Source: Chryseobacterium gambrini | Lineage (GTDB): Bacteria; Bacteroidota; Bacteroidia; Flavobacteriales; Weeksellaceae | Reading direction: 5' to 3' | Assembly: GCF_900156825.1 (NCBI RefSeq) | Contig: NZ_FTOV01000006.1 | Location: 220,683-284,682, forward strand | DNA: 64,000 nt | Shown: piece after piece, positions 1 to 9,367 of the stretch | Layout of the letters: the number at the start of each line of letters is the position of its first letter | Position numbering within the stretch: the stretch's first letter is position 1 | Notes under the pieces: generated by a model | The model's input: only the letters and a program-made list of their open reading frames with translations | Told to the model about the DNA's origin: nothing | Database searches by the model: none | Position numbers and translations under genes: made by a program

Positions 1-2313
1 CAGCCGAACGTTCAGAGAGTTCCGGGTACAGCAAGAATTTCTGTTGAAATGCCGGGGATGAAGGATATCGATAAAGTAAAGAAAATGCTTCAGACTTCTG
101 CAAAACTTCAGTTCTGGGAAGTACAGCAATCTCCTGAAGTGTATCCTTATTTCCAGACATTAGCTACTATGATCGCTGCAAAAGGAGATTCTATGGGAGT
201 TGCAAAAAATGTAAATTTCATGAATATAATGCAGGGTGGAAAATCTATGAGCCAAAGTGCTGTAGGAAGCGTAAAATTGTCTGATACCGCTGTTGTAAAC
301 AAAATTTTAAACAGCAAAGTTGCAAAGTCTTTACGTCCTGCAAATATTAAATATACCCAGTTTATGTGGGGATACAAGCCGGAAGCTTCCGATGCTGAAA
401 GCTTGGTATTATATGCCATCAGAGGAAATATAAACCAGAAAGCTCCGGTAGACGGTGCTGTAGAAAGTGCAAACATCAGCTATGATGAGTTGAGCAGAGT
501 AGTGGTAGATATGCAGATGGATTCTAAAGGGGCTAAAGAATGGAAAACATTAACAGAGAAAAACGTTGGAAAACCTGTTGCTGTAACGCTTGATGGCAGA
601 GTTTACACTGCGCCGAACGTTGTAGGTGCTATTCCAAACGGTAGAACTCAGATTTCTGGGAACTTCTCTCAGGAGGAAGCAAAAGAGTTGGTTGACGTTT
701 TAGGAGCGGGTAAATTACCTGCAGGTGCAAAAGTAGTTCAGGCTACGGTTGTAGGGCCGTCTTTAGGTCAGGAATCGATTGATGCAGGGTTAATGTCGTT
801 CATGATTGCCTTTGCGATTATTATCGTTTACATCATTTTCTACTATGGAGGAGCGGGTGTTTATGCAGTAATTGCCATGATCATCAACTTATTCTATATT
901 TTCGGTATTATGGATTCGGGCGACTTTACGCTTACGCTTCCGGGTATCGCGGGTATCGTTTTAACGATGGCAGTAGCGGTCGATACAAACGTTATCATTT
1001 ACGAAAGAACAAAAGAAGAATTATTCGCAGGAAAAAGTATTCTTGAAGCATATAAAGATGGTTTCAAACATGCATTGAATGCGATTATCGATGGTCACAC
1101 AACCACATTCTTAACGGCTGTTGTATTGTTCTTCTTTGGAACAGGACCTATCAAAGGTTTCGCATTGACGTTGATGATCGGGGTTGCAATGACCTTATTC
1201 ACTTCCGTATTGCTTTCAAGAGTAATGATCTTCTCAAGATTGTCTAAAGGAAAAGGACTTTCTGTATGGACTCCGGCAACGAAAAATCTATTCAGAAACA
1301 CTTGGATTGATTTTATCGGGAAAAGAAAATATGCATACATTTTCTCGGCTGTTTTAACGATTGCTTGTATCATTTCTATTGCTACACACGGTTTCAAATA
1401 CGGTATCGACTTTACCGGAGGTAGAAACTACGTGGTAAGATTTGATAAAGATGTAAAAGCGGAAGATGTTGAAGACAAATTATTGGCTTTATTCAAAACT
1501 GAAGATGGTAAAAACTCTTCTGTTGAAGCTAAAACTTTCGGAAGCAACAACCAGTTAAAAATCTCTACAGATTACCTTATCGAAGACGAATCACTGAAAG
1601 CGGATCAGGTAATTGAGCAAAAATTATACGAAGGTTTAAAATCAAACTTACCTGCAGGAACAACGTTGAAAGACTTCAAATCTGCAGATAAAGAGCATGC
1701 AGGAATTATTTCTTCTGAGAAAGTTGGACCTTCGGTTGCGGATGATATCAAAATTCACGGGATCTACGCCGTTTTAGGAGCTTTAGGAATTATCTTTATC
1801 TACATTTTACTAAGATTCAGAAAATGGCAATTCTCTTTGGGTGCGGTTGCTGCGTTATTCCACGATGCGATCATTATTTTGGGAGCGTATTCATTGCTTC
1901 ACAAATATATGCCGTTCAATATGGAAATCAATCAGGATTTCATCGCTGCGATCCTTACCGTATTGGGGTACTCAATCAACGATACCGTAATTATCTTCGA
2001 CAGAATCAGAGAATATTTAAGAGAGAAGAAATCGTTAACATTAGCAGGATTATTTGATGATTCTATTTCAAGTACTTTGGGTAGAACCTTCAACACTTCA
2101 TTTACAACGATCTTAGTAATTCTGGCAATCTTCATTTTCGGTGGAGATAACCTTAGAGGATTTATGTTTGCGATGTTAATCGGTATTGGTTTCGGTACAT
2201 ATTCATCCATCTTCGTGGCATCGGCAATTGCCTATGACTTCCTGAAAACAGGAAAAGAAGATGAAGTTCACGGCAAGACGACAACCAACAAAGAAGTACT
2301 TGCTTCAAAATAA
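1..2313 (+). CDS. secDF: Protein translocase subunit SecDF (5' end outside window)
   Basis: This is the fused SecD-SecF membrane protein that uses the proton gradient to help the Sec channel pull proteins across the inner membrane. The frame is open from base 1, and residues before the first Met (position 49) still read as SecD (RVPGTARISVEMPG), so the gene begins upstream and about 770 codons are present. The SecD half carries the transmembrane motif AVAVDTNVIIYERTKEE near 965-1020. The SecF half starts around 1400 (GIDFTGGRNYVVRF) and carries YSINDTVIIFDRIREYL near 1970-2020; these Asp-containing motifs belong to the proton relay. SecD-SecF fusion in one chain is usual in Bacteroidetes. A strong terminator follows the stop. 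Confidence 0.97.
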   Translation, partial: QPNVQRVPGTARISVEMPGMKDIDKVKKMLQTSAKLQFWEVQQSPEVYPYFQTLATMIAAKGDSMGVAKNVNFMNIMQGGKSMSQSAVGSVKLSDTAVVNKILNSKVAKSLRPANIKYTQFMWGYKPEASDAESLVLYAIRGNINQKAPVDGAVESANISYDELSRVVVDMQMDSKGAKEWKTLTEKNVGKPVAVTLDGRVYTAPNVVGAIPNGRTQISGNFSQEEAKELVDVLGAGKLPAGAKVVQATVVGPSLGQESIDAGLMSFMIAFAIIIVYIIFYYGGAGVYAVIAMIINLFYIFGIMDSGDFTLTLPGIAGIVLTMAVAVDTNVIIYERTKEELFAGKSILEAYKDGFKHALNAIIDGHTTTFLTAVVLFFFGTGPIKGFALTLMIGVAMTLFTSVLLSRVMIFSRLSKGKGLSVWTPATKNLFRNTWIDFIGKRKYAYIFSAVLTIACIISIATHGFKYGIDFTGGRNYVVRFDKDVKAEDVEDKLLALFKTEDGKNSSVEAKTFGSNNQLKISTDYLIEDESLKADQVIEQKLYEGLKSNLPAGTTLKDFKSADKEHAGIISSEKVGPSVADDIKIHGIYAVLGALGIIFIYILLRFRKWQFSLGAVAALFHDAIIILGAYSLLHKYMPFNMEINQDFIAAILTVLGYSINDTVIIFDRIREYLREKKSLTLAGLFDDSISSTLGRTFNTSFTTILVILAIFIFGGDNLRGFMFAMLIGIGFGTYSSIFVASAIAYDFLKTGKEDEVHGKTTTNKEVLASK

Positions 2314-2334
2314 TTTATACTACAATAAATAAGA

Positions 2335-2365
2335 AAAAAGCCTTCCGACTTCGGGAGGCTTTTTT
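2335..2365 (+). terminator. Rho-independent terminator of secDF
   Basis: A GCCTTCC / GGGAGGC stem with loop GACTTC is followed by a T run and preceded by an A run. It lies 22 bases after the secDF stop. Confidence 0.9.
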
Positions 2366-2425
2366 GTTGCTGTTAACTGCTTTGATATTGAATCTTTAAG
2401 ACTCTCCAACTCTTTTATTTAATCA

Positions 2426-2540
2426 GGAGTTATTTCCTGCTTTCCGCACTCGCTATTTTTAATGATTTTTGTGGCGCGGCGAAGCCGCGCCACAAAAATC
2501 ATTAAAAATGAGCTCAGACAAATGCTGCAATCAGGACTAG
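2426..2540. repeat. Palindromic repeat with conserved flanks, copy 1
   Basis: A perfect inverted repeat with 26-bp arms (2455-2480 and 2484-2509) closes on a 3-nt GAA loop. The flanks (about GGAGTTATTTCCTGCTTTCC on the left and GAGCTCAGACA...TCAGGACTAG on the right) match those of the element at 60361-60466, while the arms themselves differ. The two copies share only the apex GGC-GAA-GCC. It lies between secDF and the MFS gene. It could fold as RNA or as a DNA cruciform; its function is unknown. Confidence 0.8.
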
Positions 2541-2611
2541 GGTTCCAGTCGGATATTAAATATTTGAAAAATCAAAAATTGAAGCACTCAGCTTAAACTC
2601 TTAAACCATCC

Positions 2612-2667
2612 ACAATCAACCATCAACCATCAACCATCAATTATTAATCATCAATTATCAATCATCC
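2612..2667. repeat. Low-complexity CATCAAC/CATCAAT run
   Basis: Degenerate heptamer-like repeats of CATCAAC and CATCAAT fill this stretch of the intergenic region. Similar words appear at 22830-22886 and 30630-30665. Apart from this run, the flanking-conserved palindrome and the terminator, the 418-base gap 2314-2731 shows only a possible -7 box (TATTTTTG, 2717-2724) just before the MFS start. Confidence 0.6.
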
Positions 2668-2731
2668 GCCAACACCATTTCTCATAATTTAGAATCATTA
2701 TTTTTCGTTATTTGACTATTTTTGCAACATT

Positions 2732-3964
2732 ATGGAAAACGCAAAGAAAAAAGCCGCTATCGGCTTCATTTTTATAACCTTACTGATTGATATTACGGGA
2801 TGGGGCATCATCATTCCGGTGGTTCCGAAACTTATTGAAGAACTTATTCATAGTAACATAAGTGAAGCGGCAAAATATGGCGGCTGGCTTGGTTTTGCCT
2901 ATGCATTCACACAATTTATTTTCTCTCCGATTGTAGGAAATCTCAGTGATAAATTCGGACGGAGACCTATTATTCTGATCTCGCTTTTCGGCTTTGCGAT
3001 AGATTATATTTTTCTTGCTTTGGCACCTTCCATTGTCTGGCTGTTTTTAGGTCGTGTTATTGCGGGAATTACAGGCGCAAGTGTAACTACAGCGAGTGCT
3101 TATATTGCGGATATTTCCACAGACGAAGACCGTGCTAAAAACTTTGGACTCATTGGAGCTGCTTTTGGACTTGGATTTATCATCGGTCCTGTTTTGGGTG
3201 GTCTTTTGGGACATTATGGTTCCAGAGTTCCTTTTTATGCGGCTGCAGGATTGTGCTTGTTGAATTTCCTTTACGGATATTTTATCCTTCCTGAAAGTTT
3301 AGACAAAGATAAAAGAAGAGAATTCAACTGGAAAAGAGCAAACCCAGTTGGTTCTTTTAAATTTTTAGGAAAACATCCCGAAATCTCGGGTTTAATTGTT
3401 TCTTTGATCTTAATTTACATTGCAGGACACGCCGTACAAAGCAACTGGAGTTTCTTTACCATGTATAAATTCAACTGGAATGAAAGAATGGTCGGAATTT
3501 CCTTAGGAGTGGTCGGTTTGCTAGTAGGATTGGTTCAGGGAGGCTTGATTCGATGGACAACGCCCAAATTGGGAGAGGAAAAAAGTATTTATTACGGTCT
3601 TGCTTTGTATGCAGTCGGGATGCTTCTTTTTGCATTTGCTACACAGGGCTGGATGATGTTTGCATTTTTGGTTCCTTATTGTTTAGGCGGAATCTGCGGA
3701 CCCGCATTGCAATCTGTGATTACGAAAAGTGTTCCCGCCAATGAACAGGGAGAATTGCAGGGTGCATTAACAAGTTTAATGAGTGCCACTTCCATTATTG
3801 GTCCTCCGATGATGACCAATCTTTTTTATTTTTTCACCCACGATAAAGCCCCATTTCAGTTTTCGGGTGCGCCTTTTTTTCTGGCTTTCATTTTAATGAC
3901 GATCAGCGTGATTATTACCTATATTAATTTCAGGAAAAAAAATATCAAAAAAGAAGAAATGTAG
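2732..3964 (+). CDS. TCR/Tet-type MFS transporter
   Basis: A 410-residue major facilitator with about 12 membrane segments, likely a proton-driven exporter in the inner membrane. The N-terminal half has MFS motif A after TM2 ([14 protein letters not shown]) and a motif B-like [11 protein letters not shown] in TM4, followed by motif C-like glycines ([15 protein letters not shown]). Overall it reads like the TetA/TCR subgroup found in many Flavobacteria. Substrate and any resistance role cannot be told from sequence. It stands alone, and a -7 box TATTTTTG ends only 7 bases before the ATG. Confidence 0.88.
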   Translation: MENAKKKAAIGFIFITLLIDITGWGIIIPVVPKLIEELIHSNISEAAKYGGWLGFAYAFTQFIFSPIVGNLSDKFGRRPIILISLFGFAIDYIFLALAPSIVWLFLGRVIAGITGASVTTASAYIADISTDEDRAKNFGLIGAAFGLGFIIGPVLGGLLGHYGSRVPFYAAAGLCLLNFLYGYFILPESLDKDKRREFNWKRANPVGSFKFLGKHPEISGLIVSLILIYIAGHAVQSNWSFFTMYKFNWNERMVGISLGVVGLLVGLVQGGLIRWTTPKLGEEKSIYYGLALYAVGMLLFAFATQGWMMFAFLVPYCLGGICGPALQSVITKSVPANEQGELQGALTSLMSATSIIGPPMMTNLFYFFTHDKAPFQFSGAPFFLAFILMTISVIITYINFRKKNIKKEEM

Positions 3965-4151
3965 TCTATATTTAAAGAAAGAATTATTACATAGTTTCAA
4001 TAATAGAAAACAATATTTTATTGATTTAATTATTTGATTATCTTATCTTTACATAAAGCTGATTATTTGAATGATTTTTAATACAGCTTAATATTTTATT
4101 AAAAATAAATATTTAACATCCAATTTCGTATATCTTTCGTAATTTTACAGT

Positions 4152-4502
4152 ATGGAATTAAGCATTGGAGAAATGGCACTGATTGCCATAGCAATCGTTG
4201 TATTATTCGGACCGGATAAACTTCCTCAGATTGCACGCGACTTGGGTTCGGGTGTAAGAAAAATGCGTGGCGCAGTGGAAGACATCAAAACCGAGATCAT
4301 GAAAGAAACAGACAATCCTGTTTCTGAGATCAAACGTGAAATTGAGAAAGTAAAAGATGCTGCGAAAGATTTCAATCCGATGAATGATATTCAGAAAGAT
4401 ATCTTAACAGAACCTCAGACAGCTCAGGCATCCAATGAAAATGAACCTCCAAAACCAAAACCTTCTGAAGACGAAACCTACGAAGGTCCTGTAAGCAGAT
4501 AG
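4152..4502 (+). CDS. tatA: Twin-arginine translocase TatA/TatE-family subunit
   Basis: A 116-residue pore subunit of the Tat pathway, which exports folded proteins. It has the family layout: one N-terminal membrane helix (residues about 5-20), a hinge with the FGPDKLP motif, an amphipathic helix (IARDLGSGVRKMRGAVEDIK) and an acidic, Pro-rich tail. The tail is longer than in a minimal TatA, so a TatB-like role is not excluded; no tatC lies in the window. Its stop codon is one base before the start of the PAP2 phosphatase, which suggests co-transcription. Confidence 0.88.
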   Translation: MELSIGEMALIAIAIVVLFGPDKLPQIARDLGSGVRKMRGAVEDIKTEIMKETDNPVSEIKREIEKVKDAAKDFNPMNDIQKDILTEPQTAQASNENEPPKPKPSEDETYEGPVSR

Positions 4503-4503
4503 G

Positions 4504-5070
4504 ATGGAGGAGATCATTCAGGAAGATAAAAAAGTCTTTTTGTTTCTCAATAACTTGGGAGACCAATCTTTTGATCAGTTTTGGCAGCTCATTTCCAGTA
4601 CATGGATCTGGATTCCGCTTTACATTATTTTCTGTTATTTTTTATTTAAGAATTATAAGCTAAGATCTTTAGTTTTTATATTAATCTTTGTCGGTATAGG
4701 CGTGACGGTTTCAGATCAGCTTGCCGGTATTTTCAAATATGGGGTCGCAAGACTCAGACCGTGTCACGATCCTACACTAGAGCATCACATGAGAATTGTG
4801 AAATGTGGCGGACAGTACGGCTTTTACTCTGCTCATGCTTCCAATACATTTTTTTTGGCAACTTATTTAAGTATTTTATTAAAAAAGAATCTTAAATGGT
4901 TTCCTTATGTTATATTTGTATGGGCGGCAGTGGTTGCATACAGCCGCATTTATTTAGGAGTGCATTTCCCGATAGATATTTTGGTGGGGGCGTTTGTTGG
5001 ATCTTTATTGGGAGTGGTTTTCAGTGCGCTCGCAAAAAAAGTAATCAACAAACAAAAAATAACTTCATGA
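4504..5070 (+). CDS. PAP2-family membrane phosphatase
   Basis: A 188-residue integral membrane phosphatase of the PAP2 (type 2 phosphatidic acid phosphatase) family. The three signature motifs are present in order: KYGVARLRP (the KX6RP motif), SAHAS in place of PSGH, and SRIYLGVHFPID (SRX5HX3D). Five or six membrane helices surround them. Likely substrates are lipid phosphates such as undecaprenyl pyrophosphate or phosphatidylglycerol phosphate, but the exact one is unknown. Its TGA overlaps the ATG of the TPR gene as ATGA. Confidence 0.85.
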   Translation: MEEIIQEDKKVFLFLNNLGDQSFDQFWQLISSTWIWIPLYIIFCYFLFKNYKLRSLVFILIFVGIGVTVSDQLAGIFKYGVARLRPCHDPTLEHHMRIVKCGGQYGFYSAHASNTFFLATYLSILLKKNLKWFPYVIFVWAAVVAYSRIYLGVHFPIDILVGAFVGSLLGVVFSALAKKVINKQKITS

Positions 5071-5882
5071 AAAAATCTCTATTCCTTCTAGCAGCAGTAT
5101 TTGCTTCATTCAATCTTAACGCACAGGACAAAAAAATAGCTGAAGACTGCTTTCAGAAAGCAGACTATAAATGTGCGGAAGAACAGTATTCCAAATTGGC
5201 TCAAAGTGAAAGAATCCAGAAATTGCAGTCTGAATATTACAACAATTTAGGAACTGCCCAGAGAAGGCTGGGTAAAACTGCACTTGCTTTTAAATCTTAC
5301 GAATCTGCCCTAAAAGCGAATCCTATGTCCGCTGCTGTATACGCCAATTTAGGCTCCATTCACGGACAGAAAGGAAATAAACAGGCAGCAATCGATTATC
5401 TTAACAAAGGGCTTCAGATTGAGCCTGAAAACGCAGATATTTACCTTACCCGTTCTAAAGTCTATGAAAGTTTAGGCAAAAAAGATCTTGCCATGAAAGA
5501 TCTTAACCAGATTCTTACGTTTGCTCCCGATAATATTTATGCAAGAACCGGACTGGCGAATCTGAAAAAGAACAGCGGAGATCTTGAAGGTGCTTTAAAA
5601 GATTACAACCAGCTTATTTCTGAGAAGCCCGAATCTTTGCTGTACAGTGGAAGAGGAGACGTTTATTTTAGGCTGAAAAAAAACAAAGAAGCTCTTGCAG
5701 ACGTTAATAAGGCAATCTCTATCGATCCTAAATTTGCTCAGGCTCATGTAAATAAAGCTTTGATTTTATTTGAAACCGGAAAACCGAAAGAAGCATGTGC
5801 AAGTCTGGATAAAGCAGTAAGTATGGGATATGAAAAGCCTTTGCTGATGGATCAGTATGCTAAATGTGAGGTTAAAAAATAA
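5067..5882 (+). CDS. Exported TPR-repeat protein
   Basis: A 271-residue protein with a signal peptide (MKKSLFLLAAVFASFNLNAQ) followed by about six tetratricopeptide repeats, for example the unit starting ALKANPMSAAVYANLGSIHG. TPR arrays are protein-binding scaffolds; here the array should face the periplasm. The start at 5067 was chosen because it gives a clean signal peptide and an ATGA overlap with the PAP2 stop. A longer reading from 4896 would only translate the PAP2 gene in another frame. Function unknown. Confidence 0.88.
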   Translation: MKKSLFLLAAVFASFNLNAQDKKIAEDCFQKADYKCAEEQYSKLAQSERIQKLQSEYYNNLGTAQRRLGKTALAFKSYESALKANPMSAAVYANLGSIHGQKGNKQAAIDYLNKGLQIEPENADIYLTRSKVYESLGKKDLAMKDLNQILTFAPDNIYARTGLANLKKNSGDLEGALKDYNQLISEKPESLLYSGRGDVYFRLKKNKEALADVNKAISIDPKFAQAHVNKALILFETGKPKEACASLDKAVSMGYEKPLLMDQYAKCEVKK

Positions 5883-5895
5883 ATTACGATACTAT

Positions 5896-6207
5896 ATGAA
5901 AATACCAAATTTCAAATTATTGATAACGGCAGTTTTTACTTTTGGAGTAATGATTGTTGCAAATGCTCAGCAAACTGAAGTAAAGACGAGGGAAAATTCA
6001 CTTTTGGAAGCTTCTTTGAAAAAAGCTGATGCAAAGTCTGAAAATTCTCTCTTTTACATCAATAAAAAAGAAACAGATATTGAGACTGTAAAGAAAATTC
6101 CGGCTGAAGATATAAAATATGTAATGGTTCTTAAAGACGATAAGATCAGGAAAAAATTTAAAGAAAAAGGAATTACACAAATTGTGATGATCACTACAAA
6201 GAGTTAA
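5896..6207 (+). CDS. Small exported protein of unknown function
   Basis: A 103-residue protein starting with a signal peptide that ends ANAQ. The C-terminus (DIKYVMVLKDDKIRKKFKEK, then IVMITTKS) resembles the short strand-turn-strand of TonB-receptor plug domains found alone in some Bacteroidetes proteins, but no family assignment is safe. The ATG at 5896 is preferred to one at 5857, which lies inside the TPR gene. It follows that gene by 13 bases and is probably in the same operon. Confidence 0.6.
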   Translation: MKIPNFKLLITAVFTFGVMIVANAQQTEVKTRENSLLEASLKKADAKSENSLFYINKKETDIETVKKIPAEDIKYVMVLKDDKIRKKFKEKGITQIVMITTKS

Positions 6208-6248
6208 GTTTATATCCTTTCAAACTTCAAAATAATTTAAGTCATTCA

Positions 6249-6704
6249 ATGTTAAACATCGTTCTCGTAGAACCGGAAATACCCAATAACACAGGAAATA
6301 TAGGAAGATTGTGTGTAGGAACAGAAAGTAAATTACACTTAATTCATCCTTTTGGATTTGTCATTAATGATAAAAATCTGAAACGTTCAGGATTAGATTA
6401 CTGGGTTCATCTTGATGTTACGGAATATCAGAATGTAGACGAATGGATCCTGAATATTCCGGATTTGTCGCGTGTTTTCCTGATGAGTTCCCATGCCGAA
6501 AAATCTTATCTGGAAACAGAATTTCAGGATGGTGACTGGCTGGTTTTCGGAAAAGAAAGTGTGGGTTTAAGTAAAGATGTGCTTGATCGTTTTGAAAATC
6601 ATCTGACGATTCCGATGTCTAAATTGATTCGAAGTTTTAATATTGCCAACTCCGTTGCTTTTGTGGTGGGCGAAGCAAAAAGACAGATTGGATTAAAAGT
6701 TTAA
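6249..6704 (+). CDS. trmL: tRNA (cytidine/uridine-34 2'-O)-methyltransferase
   Basis: A 151-residue SPOUT methyltransferase that methylates the ribose of the wobble nucleotide in tRNA-Leu isoacceptors. The N-terminus LVEPEIPNNTGNIGRLCVG and the C-terminal knot (FGKESVGL, SFNIANSVAFVVGEAKRQ) are diagnostic for TrmL/YibK. Length matches the single-domain family. It converges on rlmH, another SPOUT enzyme, with a shared terminator between them. Confidence 0.93.
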   Translation: MLNIVLVEPEIPNNTGNIGRLCVGTESKLHLIHPFGFVINDKNLKRSGLDYWVHLDVTEYQNVDEWILNIPDLSRVFLMSSHAEKSYLETEFQDGDWLVFGKESVGLSKDVLDRFENHLTIPMSKLIRSFNIANSVAFVVGEAKRQIGLKV

Positions 6705-6714
6705 TATTATTTTT

Positions 6715-6751
6715 AAAACCTTATCATATTTAATCATTATGATAAGGTTTT
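6715..6751. terminator. Bidirectional terminator between trmL and rlmH
   Basis: A perfect 14-bp stem (AAAACCTTATCATA, 6715-6728, with 6738-6751) and a 9-nt loop. Both strands give a T-rich 3' side. The right half overlaps the last codons of rlmH, so terminator and coding sequence are shared. Confidence 0.85.
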
Positions 6752-7203
6752 CCCTGTAAAATCTGGTCTGCTCGATACAATTGTTCCACAATGAATAATC
6801 GGATCATCTGGTGCGTAAAAGTCATTTTGGATAACGACATTTTTTCATTCGCTCTGCTGTAGATTTCTTCTGAAAAACCATAAGCTCCGCCAATCAGAAT
6901 GTGAATTTTTTTCACGGAAGAATTCATCCAGTTGTCAATTTTCTGGGCAAATTCTCTGCTGGTAAACTGTTTCCCTTTTTCATCAAGAATAATCACAGAA
7001 TCAGTTCTGTCGATGTGGTTTATAAAAAGCTTAGCCTCCTCCTTTTTAAGAAGATCAGGAGAAAGATTTTTTGCGTTTTTTACGTCGGGAATTTCAATAA
7101 TTTCAAAATTCCAGTGTTTGGGAAGACGTTTCAGATAATAATTGATTAAAGAAGAGATTTCCTTATCGTCAGTTTTGCCGATGCAAAGCAAATTAATCTG
7201 CAT
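6730..7203 (-). CDS. rlmH: 23S rRNA (pseudouridine-1915-N3)-methyltransferase
   Basis: A 157-residue SPOUT enzyme that methylates pseudouridine 1915 in helix 69 of 23S rRNA. It shows LCIGKTDDKEI at the N-terminus, the LDEKGKQFTSREFA segment, and the knot motif FLIGGAYGFS-like (ILIGGAYGFSEEI) followed by LSKMTFTHQMIRLFIVEQLY. The length is standard. The ATG at 7203 has no upstream in-frame alternative. Confidence 0.95.
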   Translation of the reverse strand: MQINLLCIGKTDDKEISSLINYYLKRLPKHWNFEIIEIPDVKNAKNLSPDLLKKEEAKLFINHIDRTDSVIILDEKGKQFTSREFAQKIDNWMNSSVKKIHILIGGAYGFSEEIYSRANEKMSLSKMTFTHQMIRLFIVEQLYRADQILQGKPYHND

Positions 7204-7323
7204 TTTTTAATTTAAATTTAGACAGCAAAGATATTTATAAATTAAAGAATCTCATCATCTGAAAATTGGCATCAGGTTTTCAAGTTTAAAAAAATCATTA
7301 TTTTTGTGATAACACCATAATTA

Positions 7324-8346
7324 ATGAGCAGCAGAAAACTTTCTTTTACATTTTTATTTTTCTCATTAATTTCTTACAGTCAGGAAATTAAAGATGAAAA
7401 TATAAAGCAGTTTTTAGAAGAAGACAGGAAGAAAATATCTGCTGTTGCTGGATTAAGCTATCTGCATAATTCATTTGGACTTCTGTATCAGGATAAAGTA
7501 TTCAGACTAAGACCGAATGATGCTTTTTATACGGAATTTTTTCTGCGCTACCGATGGCTTGATGTTAGCTTTTCTTTCGCACCAAAATTTGCTCATATCA
7601 ACAATGATGATCCGGAAAAAGGAAAATCAAAATATTTCAATTTCGGATTTACTTTTTTTCTGAATCCCAAAATCAGGCAGTATATTTATTTTAGTCAGGT
7701 AAAAGGACTCTATTTTCAGGACACGAAAGAATTTTTACGACTGATTTACGGTGATGCTTACAATGAGGATCATTATCTTCAGTTTCCGAATGCGAAATAC
7801 CGCTCATTCAAAGGAGAAACTACCTATTTATGGAAAGGAAATAAGGAAGAGTACAGAAGTTTTAACAATATGACGTATGAACCTCTGAAAGATGTTTTTA
7901 TAGTGAGTACAGGACTGTTTTACCAGTATAATATTTTGAACGATCTTGGCAAAACAGTTTATAAAGGCGAAGTTTTTGATGATACGATTAACGATGAACC
8001 TTCTAAAGACATAAGAATTGCTTTAAGATCAGGCGGTGGTGTACAAAAAAAGATTAAAGATAACTGGTATATAATTGTAGAAGCTTATCCTGAATTTTAT
8101 TATTCAAGATTGCTGAATGAAAACTTTCATCAGTTTAATATTGGATTATATTCTAATGCAAGAATGGGATATGATGACGGAAAATGGTTCTTTGGAGCTG
8201 GAATACAGCTAAACTGGATCAACAGTTCAAATGAAAATTTTTATTCGGCAACACAATGGTTATTTAGGGTAGGGATTGGTTTCCGGTTTAATTCTCCTAC
8301 CTTTGTGAACAGAAATTTTGATAAAATAGATAATATTTTAAAGTAA
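7324..8346 (+). CDS. Exported beta-barrel-like protein (DUF4421-like)
   Basis: A 340-residue protein with a signal peptide (through SYSQ). It is rich in alternating aromatic strands (YFNFGFTFFLNPKIRQYIYF, GIGFRFNSPTF) and ends in an aromatic strand before the tail, the look of an outer-membrane barrel. It resembles proteins annotated DUF4421 in Flavobacteria. Role unknown. The stop is one base before the start of the YihY-family gene, so the two are likely co-transcribed. Confidence 0.65.
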   Translation: MSSRKLSFTFLFFSLISYSQEIKDENIKQFLEEDRKKISAVAGLSYLHNSFGLLYQDKVFRLRPNDAFYTEFFLRYRWLDVSFSFAPKFAHINNDDPEKGKSKYFNFGFTFFLNPKIRQYIYFSQVKGLYFQDTKEFLRLIYGDAYNEDHYLQFPNAKYRSFKGETTYLWKGNKEEYRSFNNMTYEPLKDVFIVSTGLFYQYNILNDLGKTVYKGEVFDDTINDEPSKDIRIALRSGGGVQKKIKDNWYIIVEAYPEFYYSRLLNENFHQFNIGLYSNARMGYDDGKWFFGAGIQLNWINSSNENFYSATQWLFRVGIGFRFNSPTFVNRNFDKIDNILK

Positions 8347-8347
8347 A

Positions 8348-9367
8348 ATGGGCATCAAAACTCCTAAATTCATCTTGAAAATTCAAGAATTTTTTGACGA
8401 TATACATATTCCTTTTTTGGGAATATCGCTTTGGCAGATGTTTCAGATCTACATCAGCGGTATTTTTAAAGATAAAATCGGAAGAAAAGCTGCGGCTATT
8501 TCCTGGAGTTTCACCATCAGTCTTTTTCCGTTTATTCTGTTCCTGCTTTCCGTTTTGCCGTATATGCCGCACTACGATAAGCTTCAGTTCTATATTTTTG
8601 AAGTGTTGCTTCACAATGTATTCCCGTCCAATATAGAAGGTGACGTACGAAATTATATAGAAACGAGTATTGTTCCCAATATGAAGGGAATCAGTAATTT
8701 AACCATTGTTTTTGCTTTGGTTTTTGCAACGAACGGAACGTTTTCGCTTATTAATGGATTTAACGAGAATACGGATGAAAAAATGTCGGACGTTAAAGAA
8801 TTTATTCTGTCTTTTTTCATCACCATCGGGTTTATTACGATTGTGTTTTTAGCGCTTTTCGGAGTTTATTATTCAGAGTTTGTTCTTAAACTTTTTACGC
8901 CGGTTCAGGATATTTCGTGGCTGGTGGATAACCTTTCAAAAATCATCGGATTTGTATCGTTTCCCATCTTTTATTTTATTCTGCTTACTCTATTTTACTG
9001 GTTGGGAACGGTAAGAATTGCAAGATTCAGACAGGCGGTTCCGGGAGCTATTTTAACCACGGTTCTGTTTGTGGTAACCACGTACGGATTCGCGCTTTAT
9101 GTGAAGAATATCGCCCGTTACAACGTTCTTTACGGCTCTATCGGAAGTATGATTCTTCTGATGGTCTGGGTAAATGTAAATGTATATCTTCTGCTTTTTG
9201 GCAACGAATTAAACATGGCACTAAGAAAAGTGAGAATTGAAAAACTGCTTTCCGATGAACTGAAGAAAGAAGCAAAAGGCTATCACGCAAAAAATTCTGA
9301 GCCGGATTTAGAAGGCGATGAAAATCATAAGTGGAAATTTAACGATAAAAAAAACGAAGAAAATTAA
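8348..9367 (+). CDS. YihY/BrkB-family inner membrane protein
   Basis: A 339-residue protein with six predicted membrane helices and the family marks KAAAISWSFTISLFPFILF in TM1 and YGSIGSMILLMVWVNVNVYL in the last pair. YihY/BrkB proteins are conserved membrane proteins of uncertain function, sometimes misnamed ribonuclease BN. The C-terminal about 50 residues are hydrophilic and charged. Its stop overlaps that of nhaA on the other strand by four bases. Confidence 0.88.
   Translation: MGIKTPKFILKIQEFFDDIHIPFLGISLWQMFQIYISGIFKDKIGRKAAAISWSFTISLFPFILFLLSVLPYMPHYDKLQFYIFEVLLHNVFPSNIEGDVRNYIETSIVPNMKGISNLTIVFALVFATNGTFSLINGFNENTDEKMSDVKEFILSFFITIGFITIVFLALFGVYYSEFVLKLFTPVQDISWLVDNLSKIIGFVSFPIFYFILLTLFYWLGTVRIARFRQAVPGAILTTVLFVVTTYGFALYVKNIARYNVLYGSIGSMILLMVWVNVNVYLLLFGNELNMALRKVRIEKLLSDELKKEAKGYHAKNSEPDLEGDENHKWKFNDKKNEEN

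Noticed and set aside
49..51. ATG at 49 as the start of SecDF
   Set aside because: Codons before it continue the SecD sequence from base 1, so the gene is cut by the window edge.
2612..2667. Short CRISPR-like repeats
   Set aside because: The heptamers are contiguous and degenerate with no spacers; no cas genes are present in the window.
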